A program made the translations under genes and the position numbers. DNA of 50,715 nt from JANQPA01 sp964628385 (GTDB lineage: Bacteria > Bacteroidota > Bacteroidia > Chitinophagales > Saprospiraceae): positions 1 through 50,715 of the forward strand of contig CAZVOD010000025.1 in assembly GCA_964628385.1 (NCBI GenBank). The letters are read 5' to 3'. Position 1 is the stretch's first letter. Each line of letters begins with the position of its first letter. The notes under the pieces are model-generated. The model was not told where the DNA came from, did not search any database, and saw only the letters and a program-made list of their open reading frames with translations. This document shows positions 44,508 through 50,715 of the stretch, piece after piece.

Positions 44508-45989
44508 ATGTTCAAAAGAATCATTTTTATCCTAATTATTTCTACCATGCTCATAGCGTGCAATGAAGAAAACTCCCTGCCGGTAGAAGTTTATGAAACC
44601 TCAGCGGCTGGCCGTCAACTAACCAAAATAACTGACTTTTCGGCTGCTGATAATCCTTCCGAAATACTGCTCAATCCGCAGGAGCAATTCCAAACCATTA
44701 CGGGCTTTGGAGGATCTTTTACGGAATCTACAGCTTATTTATTGAATCAACTGGGTGAAGAAAATCGCAATAAAATTCTGGAAGCTTATTTTGGTGACAG
44801 TGGCGCCAGATACTCTCTAACACGTACACATATTAATTCTTGTGATTTTTCTTTATCCAACTATTCTTACGCACCGCTAGAAGGGGATACCAGCCTCAAT
44901 AGTTTTTCTATAAAGGAAGACAAAGATGACATCATTCCTACTATAAAAGCGGCTATGGCTATATCCACAGAGGGCTTCAAGATCATTTCTTCGCCCTGGA
45001 CTGCTCCGCCCTGGATGAAAGATAATAACAGCTACGTTGGAGGTAAGTTACTGCCGGAATACTATGATACCTGGGCTTTATTTTTCTCCAAATATCTCGA
45101 GGCCTACAAAGCGGAAGGGATTGATATCTGGGGAATAACCGTAGAAAATGAACCACTGGGTAATGGCAATAACTGGGAAAGCATGCATTACACACCAGAA
45201 GAAATGACCACCTTTGTGAAAAATCACCTCGGCCCTAAACTGGAAGCAGATCAGCATAATGTTAAAATACTGGGATACGACCAAAACCGGGAAGAACTCA
45301 AGCCTTGGATTGACGCCCAGTACAGTGATCCTACAGCTAAAAAATACTTTGACGGAACTGCCGTACATTGGTATGCAAGTACTTTTGAATGGTTCCCCAA
45401 AGAGCTGCAGTATGCACATCAGGCTGCTCCGGACAAGTACCTAATCCAGTCGGAAGCTTGTATAGACGCCGAAGTCCCGAAGTGGAAAGATGATCAGTGG
45501 TATTGGTCAAAAGAAGCCACCGATTGGGGCTGGGAGTGGGCACCGGCCGAACAAAAGCATCTCCATCCCAAATACGTTCCCGTTTATCGCTACGCCAGAG
45601 ATATTATCGGATGTATGAACAACTGGGTAGATGGCTGGGTCGACTGGAATATGGTACTCGATCGGCAGGGAGGCCCCAACTGGTTTGAAAACTGGTGTGT
45701 AGCTCCCGTCATTGTTGATCCCGAGCAAGATCAAGTCTACTTTACACCACTTTACTATACCTTATCTCATTTCAGCCGGTTTATCAGGCCTGAGGCCAAA
45801 GTCATCTCTGCCTATCATTCTGATGAAGTATTAATGGTGACAGCGGCCCAAAACCCGGATCGCTCCATTGCGGTGGTAGTTTTTAACCCATCAGAAGAGG
45901 CAAGGTCTTTCCACCTTTCACTGGCAGATGAGCGCAAGCTGATGAGTATAAGCCCTCAAGCCATTCAAACTATATTGATCAAAAAATAA
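44508..45989 (+). CDS. GH30 beta-glucanase lipoprotein
   Basis: A 493-residue lipoprotein (signal peptide ending MLIAC, Cys18). FGGSFTESTAYLLNQLG is the GH30 opening, SPWTAPPWMKDNNSY follows, then GITVENEPLGNG with acid/base Glu215 and LIQSEACID with nucleophile Glu316. The C-terminal strands (about 420-493) form the beta-sandwich attached to GH30 barrels. In this family activities include glucosylceramidase, beta-1,6-glucanase and beta-1,3-exo-glucanase; in a laminarin-type locus removal of beta-1,6 branches is the best guess. It ends only 10 bases before the transporter fusion gene, so the two are surely co-transcribed. Confidence 0.92.
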   Translation: MFKRIIFILIISTMLIACNEENSLPVEVYETSAAGRQLTKITDFSAADNPSEILLNPQEQFQTITGFGGSFTESTAYLLNQLGEENRNKILEAYFGDSGARYSLTRTHINSCDFSLSNYSYAPLEGDTSLNSFSIKEDKDDIIPTIKAAMAISTEGFKIISSPWTAPPWMKDNNSYVGGKLLPEYYDTWALFFSKYLEAYKAEGIDIWGITVENEPLGNGNNWESMHYTPEEMTTFVKNHLGPKLEADQHNVKILGYDQNREELKPWIDAQYSDPTAKKYFDGTAVHWYASTFEWFPKELQYAHQAAPDKYLIQSEACIDAEVPKWKDDQWYWSKEATDWGWEWAPAEQKHLHPKYVPVYRYARDIIGCMNNWVDGWVDWNMVLDRQGGPNWFENWCVAPVIVDPEQDQVYFTPLYYTLSHFSRFIRPEAKVISAYHSDEVLMVTAAQNPDRSIAVVVFNPSEEARSFHLSLADERKLMSISPQAIQTILIKK

Positions 45990-45999
45990 AAAACCAGCC

Positions 46000-48387
46000 A
46001 TGAGTAATTCAAAAATAGCCACTCCCAGAGTGCCTTTCGGACAAAAAGTTGCCTTCGGTCTGGGTATGCTGGCCAACCAAATGTTTCCTGCCGTTCTGGG
46101 GATTTTTATGGTCGTGTTGGTACAAAACCTGGGCTTTCCGGGTTGGATGTGGGGGGTGATTTATTTCTTCCCAAGGATTTTTGACTCCTTCACAGACCCG
46201 ATCATGGGCTTTATTTCAGATAATACAAAATCTCGATGGGGACGCCGTCGTCAGTATGTTATGGCAGGTGCCATTATCATGGGGGTAGCCTTTATAGCAA
46301 TGTGGCAACTTTATAAAACTGATCCAGGAACGGGACAGCCCATATCGCTAAATTATAATTTTACTTACTTCATGATCTGGTCTTTCATTTTCTATCTGGG
46401 GCTAACTGTATTTAGCGTGCCCTATGTAGCAATGGGCTACGAAATGAGTAATGATTTTCATGAACGCACAAATATTATGGCCGTTGCCCAGTGGATTGGG
46501 CAATGGGCATGGGTAATCGCCCCCTGGTTCTGGGTGATCATGTATGATAATGGTCCCGATGGATGGTTTGTGGATGCGGAAACAGCTACGCGGACTCTCG
46601 CCATCTGGGTTGGTGTTGCTTTAATGGTAGTTGCTATGGTTCCAGCTATCTTTATCAAGAGTAAATCTACCCTGAATGAAGAGTATTCTCCTATGACCCT
46701 TAAAAATATCGGAGGAAGCTTTAATGAAATCGTTCTGGGTTTTAAGGAAGCATTAAAAATCAAGCCTTTTAGAAAGCTTTGTATTTCTACCTTTTTTATT
46801 TTTAACGCATTTAATACTGTAGCTACATTTACCTTCTTTATCATTGTCTATCACCTATTCAATGGAGATGCCGATGCAGCCAATGCCGGTTTTTGGCCAA
46901 CCCTCTTTGGAAGTTTAGGAGCGATTTCTACCACCTTTATCGTTATTCCCATTGTAGCCTGGCTCTCTCGTAAAATAGGTAAAAAACAAGCCTTCATTTG
47001 GTCTCAGGGGATTTCTATTATCGGTTATGTGATGCTATGGTTCTTACTGATTCCCGGTAAGCCCTACATGTTTATTTTTGCACTACCTTTCTTCTCCTTC
47101 GGAATAGGCAGCTTGTTTACCCTGATGATGTCCATGACCTCCGATGTGATCGATCTGGACGAATTGAATACGGGAAAGCGAAGAGAAGGGATTTTTGGTG
47201 CAATCTACTGGTGGATGGTGAAGTTTGGCTTTGCCATTGCTGGTGGCTTGAGCGGGGTTATCTTATCTATTGTTGGATTTCAGGAAGGTATACCAGGAAT
47301 AGAACAGGAGGGCGCGATCACCGGACTCCGCATTTTCTTTTCGGGTTTACCTATATTGGGCACTCTCATCGCGATGTATGTGATGCGCGATTACAGTGTA
47401 ACGGAAGAAAAAGCAATCGAAGTACGTAAAGCTATTGACAGAAGAAAGCTAAGGCTAAAGAGCTCATCGGCCTATATTCTGGGAAAGCTACTTTCCATAT
47501 CTGGGCAGGGATTACAGCTAAATGGCACGGAAGGCCTGGATATACAGGGGAAGTCTACAGAAGAGATCAAAGCACTTTTCCATGTAGCATTTGATAAAGG
47601 CTTGTACGGGTTGTGTTTTAGTCCTTACGTGGAAGGCCAGGAAACGGGCGATTTACTGTCAGAAAATCAGATTCGCCGCCGCATGGAGGTGATTACACCC
47701 CATACGCGTTGGATCCGGTCATTTTCTTGCACCGAAGGTAATGAGCTAATCCCGAGGATTGCACACGAAAAAGGCCTGAAAACTATGGTAGGCGCCTGGA
47801 TCAGTGGCGATAAAAAGCGCAACGAACTGGAAATCCAGCAACTAATTCAGTTGGCTAAAGCCGGTCAGGTAGACATTGCCGCTATCGGTAATGAGGTGCT
47901 CCTACGAGGCGAACTCTCAGAAAAAGCAATCATCGATTATATACAGCGGGTAAAAAAGGCGCTGCCAGATCATATTCCAGTAGGGTATGTTGATTCCTAC
48001 TATCAGTTTCTGGAAAAACCAGCCCTGGTAGATGCCTGTGATGTTATTCTTATCAATTGTTATCCCTTCTGGGAAGGTGCTGATAATAATCACGCTTTGC
48101 TTTATGTACAGCATATGTATGAGTTAACAAAAAGGGTAGCTAACGGTAAAAAAGTTATCATTGCCGAAACCGGCTGGCCCAGCGCGGGGCAGAATGTGGC
48201 AAAAGCGGTACCATCACCTGAAAATGCTATGAAATATTTCATCGATATCCAGGAGTGGGCCGAAGACCAATATATTGAATTGTTCTACTTCTCTTCCTTT
48301 GACGAGTCCTGGAAGGTCTACCACGAAGGAGAACTCGGGGCTCAGTGGGGCTTGTGGGATAAGTATGAGCATCAAAAGTTTGCTTAA
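46000..48387 (+). CDS. GPH/MFS sugar transporter fused to a cytosolic GH17 domain
   Basis: A 795-residue two-part protein in one uninterrupted frame. Residues about 10-460 are a 12-helix sugar:cation symporter of the GPH type (GLGMLANQMFPAVLGIFMVV, FDSFTDPIMGFISDNTKSRW-type loop, VFSVPYVAMGYEMS, SMTSDVIDLDELNTGKRREG). After a charged linker (about 465-500) comes a GH17 barrel (about 505-795): GLYGLCFSPYVEG, FSCTEGNELIPRIA, AAIGNEVLLRGEL with acid/base Glu632, CYPFWEG and IIAETGWPSAG with nucleophile Glu723. With both termini of such carriers inside the cell, the enzyme is tethered to the inner face of the membrane at the exit of its own transporter. I infer coupled uptake and trimming or transglycosylation of beta-1,3-glucan oligomers. 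The next gene encodes a close paralogue of the GH17 half. Confidence 0.92.
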   Translation: MSNSKIATPRVPFGQKVAFGLGMLANQMFPAVLGIFMVVLVQNLGFPGWMWGVIYFFPRIFDSFTDPIMGFISDNTKSRWGRRRQYVMAGAIIMGVAFIAMWQLYKTDPGTGQPISLNYNFTYFMIWSFIFYLGLTVFSVPYVAMGYEMSNDFHERTNIMAVAQWIGQWAWVIAPWFWVIMYDNGPDGWFVDAETATRTLAIWVGVALMVVAMVPAIFIKSKSTLNEEYSPMTLKNIGGSFNEIVLGFKEALKIKPFRKLCISTFFIFNAFNTVATFTFFIIVYHLFNGDADAANAGFWPTLFGSLGAISTTFIVIPIVAWLSRKIGKKQAFIWSQGISIIGYVMLWFLLIPGKPYMFIFALPFFSFGIGSLFTLMMSMTSDVIDLDELNTGKRREGIFGAIYWWMVKFGFAIAGGLSGVILSIVGFQEGIPGIEQEGAITGLRIFFSGLPILGTLIAMYVMRDYSVTEEKAIEVRKAIDRRKLRLKSSSAYILGKLLSISGQGLQLNGTEGLDIQGKSTEEIKALFHVAFDKGLYGLCFSPYVEGQETGDLLSENQIRRRMEVITPHTRWIRSFSCTEGNELIPRIAHEKGLKTMVGAWISGDKKRNELEIQQLIQLAKAGQVDIAAIGNEVLLRGELSEKAIIDYIQRVKKALPDHIPVGYVDSYYQFLEKPALVDACDVILINCYPFWEGADNNHALLYVQHMYELTKRVANGKKVIIAETGWPSAGQNVAKAVPSPENAMKYFIDIQEWAEDQYIELFYFSSFDESWKVYHEGELGAQWGLWDKYEHQKFA

Positions 48388-48420
48388 GTCTATAGTTAAA
48401 GTCTAATAAGCTATCGAAAT

Positions 48421-49311
48421 ATGTCATATAGAATAGAAAAATTTAAAGAACTAAAAGGGGTAGACCTTTCCGGGAAAAGCCCGGAAGAACTACATCAGCT
48501 GGCTCGTGATATTCTTGAAGATGGTATTTACGGGCTCTGTTTTAGTGCCTATGAAGAGAATCAAAAACCAGGGGTCATTCTTTCACCAGAACAGGTGCGT
48601 CGCCGTTTATCCATTATCAGTCCGCATATAAGAGCGGTACGCTCTTTTTCCTGTATTGAAGGTAATGAACTGATCGCCAGGATTGCCAAGGAAGAATTTG
48701 GACTCAAAACACTGGTAGGCGCCTGGTTGGGCAGCGATAAGGAACTAATCGAACAAGAACTGGAAGGCTTGATTAAGCTAGCTAAAGACGGATATGTCGA
48801 TGTTGCTGCTGTTGGCAACGAAGTCTTGTATCGTGACGAGCTCACGGTGGAAGAGTTACTGGAGTATATCGCCCGTGTCAAAGAAGCCATCCCGGATATT
48901 CCTGTAGGTTATGTGGATGCTTACTACGAATTTAGCGCTCATCCGAATTTGGTAGAAGCTTGTGATGTTGTACTGGCCAATTGCTATCCATTCTGGGAGG
49001 GTTGCCACATTGATTATTCGTTGCTGCATGCCAAGCAGATGTACTACCAGGCCGTAGCTGCCAGCCAGGGCAAACCCGTCATTATTACCGAGACCGGTTG
49101 GCCCAGTCATGGAAAAAACCTAGGCGATGCTCAGCCTTCCTTCGAAAACGCGCTGCGCTATTTTCTGAACCTGCAGCAATGGACGCTGGAAGAGGATATT
49201 CCCATTTATTATTTCTCTTCCTTTGATGAATCCTGGAAAGTAGGTGCAGAAGGTGATGTGGGCGCTTATTGGGGAATATGGGATAAAAATGAAAAACTGA
49301 AGTTTGTATAA
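48421..49311 (+). CDS. Cytosolic stand-alone GH17
   Basis: A 296-residue GH17 protein without signal peptide or membrane segment. It is collinear with the GH17 half of the upstream fusion: GIYGLCFSAYEEN versus GLYGLCFSPYVEG, FSCIEGNEL versus FSCTEGNEL, and identical NCYPFWEG and YFSSFDESWKV segments. Acid/base Glu134 lies in AAVGNEVLYRDEL and nucleophile Glu224 in IITETGWPSHG. The gene begins 33 bases after the fusion gene, so the pair looks like a tandem duplication of one domain, free in one copy and membrane-tethered in the other. It should act on imported beta-1,3-glucan oligosaccharides. It is the last gene of the locus; no clear terminator follows, only a CTCTTTGTC/GATAAAGAG stem at 49320-49347 without a T-run. 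Confidence 0.92.
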   Translation: MSYRIEKFKELKGVDLSGKSPEELHQLARDILEDGIYGLCFSAYEENQKPGVILSPEQVRRRLSIISPHIRAVRSFSCIEGNELIARIAKEEFGLKTLVGAWLGSDKELIEQELEGLIKLAKDGYVDVAAVGNEVLYRDELTVEELLEYIARVKEAIPDIPVGYVDAYYEFSAHPNLVEACDVVLANCYPFWEGCHIDYSLLHAKQMYYQAVAASQGKPVIITETGWPSHGKNLGDAQPSFENALRYFLNLQQWTLEEDIPIYYFSSFDESWKVGAEGDVGAYWGIWDKNEKLKFV

Positions 49312-49504
49312 ATCGCTTTCTCTTTGTCGGCTATCGCTGATAAAGAGGAGCTACCCACCTGTTACTTCTTACGGGGTAAGGCTAACGGATTTTCCAATCG
49401 CACATTTTAAGGATGTCATGTAGCAGAAGATGTCCTGCAGGGATAAGATGTGGGTAGAAAATCGATCAGGTAATGAGGCGGGCCTGCCCTTAGGTACGCT
49501 ATGT

Positions 49505-50623
49505 TTACTTAAATTCATATAATCTGAAGGTTAAAAAATTTTCATCCTTTCGATACAATTCTTTGCTTGGCACATATAATCCTTCTTCGGTGACGAAAAG
49601 CCCTGTGGTTTTATCTTCTTCCTCGGACGTGTTATATTCTCCCAGGATATTAAAATTTCGATCTAGCACCATAATTGAGACTTGAGACGACTTATAAGCA
49701 TAAGCTTCCTGTAGGGTACGGCCTTGATCTACCAGGCGATAGTAAACAATTCGGTACGGATCGTATATAATGCCTGCGTAATCTTCAGCAGCAGCATACG
49801 CATTCATTCTATCCTTCGCATTGCGACCCCTTGCCTTGTCAAATGGCTCGATCTCATCAATCCATTTTGATTTTACATTTACGGATTTTATAAATTCCCA
49901 TTGATCGGAAAAAATAAATAAACTGTCTGTAACAATGAAGTCTACTACGTAATGATTGAAATCGTCAGAATAATCATAAAGAACATAACTTCTAAATGAG
50001 TAATCGTTGGAAAACCACTTGACAGGTAATCTGCCATATGTACTAACCGATTTATCTTTAATGTTGATTCCTATCATCGGCTTGGCCTCGGGTTTTCCCA
50101 ATGCATCGATCCTACCTGTAAGATAAACCTTACCATTTTTGAAATGGGGAGGACAAAGGTGACTAGCCTCAGGGAATATTTGAGTCTGGGTACCGGGGGC
50201 CTCAATGTTATAGCTTTGCTTTATCTCCCCCGAGCTATCCGATAAACACAATCGCCTGCCCCAATAATCATAGACAAAAATACTATCCATGTTGTGAATA
50301 TAAAAGCCACCAAGTTCTGTGCCAACACTATTGGGACCCTCAATTGGATATTGAATCTTCCTGATAAGCTGAGGATTATCCATGCTGTAAATCAATATTT
50401 TTCTTTCATTTTTGTAAGATAAAGCCAATAATTTTTCACAATCCTCATTTTCAAATACTTGCAAAGAGTTGTAGTAAAAATGAGTTGATGAATCTAGCAG
50501 TATTTTAAGTTCTTTCTCAGGGTTAAGAACCAATCTTCTTTGAGCATCTGCCCTCTGAAAAACCATAAATAAAAAGGCAAATAAAAACGCAAAGGTTGAA
50601 ATGACTTTCAAGTAATGTTTCAT
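49505..50623 (-). CDS. Exported DUF4221-like propeller protein
   Basis: A 372-residue exported protein with a signal peptide (MKHYLKVISTFAFLFAFLFM to ADAQ) and no lipidation cysteine. The body is made of short beta repeats, as in propellers (LLALSYKNERKILIYSMDN, FYIHNMDSIFVYDYWGRRLC, YEFK end). The layout and the FYYNSLQVFENEDCEKLLAL opening fit the DUF4221 proteins of Bacteroidota, whose function is unknown. It is convergent with the glucan operon and seems independent of it. The remaining 92 bases to the window edge hold its promoter region, with no clear -33/-7 pair. Confidence 0.7.
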   Translation of the reverse strand: MKHYLKVISTFAFLFAFLFMVFQRADAQRRLVLNPEKELKILLDSSTHFYYNSLQVFENEDCEKLLALSYKNERKILIYSMDNPQLIRKIQYPIEGPNSVGTELGGFYIHNMDSIFVYDYWGRRLCLSDSSGEIKQSYNIEAPGTQTQIFPEASHLCPPHFKNGKVYLTGRIDALGKPEAKPMIGINIKDKSVSTYGRLPVKWFSNDYSFRSYVLYDYSDDFNHYVVDFIVTDSLFIFSDQWEFIKSVNVKSKWIDEIEPFDKARGRNAKDRMNAYAAAEDYAGIIYDPYRIVYYRLVDQGRTLQEAYAYKSSQVSIMVLDRNFNILGEYNTSEEEDKTTGLFVTEEGLYVPSKELYRKDENFLTFRLYEFK

Positions 50624-50715
50624 TTTTTTTAAATTGAAGATTTCTGCCTACTCTCTTAAAGGTTTTCGGCAATCCCCTTGAGTGTATAATCATACATGCT
50701 ATAATAAAAGTAAGT

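Noticed and set aside
32855..49311. Search for SusC/SusD genes and TonB boxes
   Set aside because: No TonB-dependent receptor plug domain or SusD-type lipoprotein was found; the lipoproteins are assigned to other families.
1..50715. CRISPR array, defence system, prophage or integrase
   Set aside because: No regular direct repeats, Cas-like proteins or phage structural genes were seen; the tail-fibre-like protein stands alone with a signal peptide and is typical of Bacteroidota surface proteins.

Overview
The window is chromosomal DNA of a free-living member of the Bacteroidota, most likely of the Cytophagales/Saprospirales type. The evidence is a type IX secretion (Por) sorting domain, many lipoprotein signal peptides, a tail-fibre-like protein with GxGIGTTSP repeats, a propeller/Y_Y_Y regulator, an ssrA promoter with the Bacteroidota -7 box TAnnTTTG, and an ssrA tag ending in YAMAA. 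No rRNA, tRNA, CRISPR array or SusC/SusD pair was seen.

Layout. 1-5060: a degenerate (alpha/alpha)6 glycosidase-like protein, a frameshifted small-gene relic with a perfect terminator, a secreted tail-fibre-like protein and a secreted metzincin-type protease with a T9SS tail. 5083-7120: an AraC regulator and a decayed IS1-family transposase. 7182-9425: a Gfo/Idh/MocA oxidoreductase and a PhoD-like phosphatase lipoprotein, then a minus-strand coding relic. 9635-13265: a FIST-domain protein paired with a GAF-PAS-kinase-receiver-HPt hybrid histidine kinase. 13839-22198: glutamate synthase gltB-gltD, purC, and a convergent saccharopine-dehydrogenase-like gene. 22323-24178: ssrA (tmRNA) with its promoter and terminator, followed at once by a tricorn-like protease that has lost its N-terminal part. 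24229-29135: a SET-domain protein, a secreted cyanophycinase-like S51 peptidase, an M28 aminopeptidase lipoprotein and an M14 carboxypeptidase.

The centrepiece is 29540-49311, a beta-1,3(1,6)-glucan (laminarin-type) utilisation locus without SusC/SusD. A membrane-spanning propeller/Y_Y_Y/LuxR-HTH regulator is divergent from eight co-directional genes: a glycosidase TIM barrel fused to a predicted outer-membrane beta-barrel; a lipoprotein with three copies of an uncharacterised ~170-residue module; a GH16 laminarinase; a large cytosolic GH94/GH149-like phosphorylase; a GH17 lipoprotein; a GH30 lipoprotein; a GPH/MFS sugar transporter fused in one frame to a cytosolic GH17 domain; and a free-standing cytosolic GH17 paralogous to the fused one. 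The inferred flow is surface or periplasmic attack by GH16/GH17/GH30, outer-membrane passage perhaps through the fused barrel, inner-membrane import by the transporter, trimming or transglycosylation by the tethered and soluble GH17, and phosphorolysis to glucose-1-phosphate. The transporter-GH17 fusion and the barrel-glycosidase fusion are the most novel items here. A DUF4221-like secreted protein ends the window on the minus strand.
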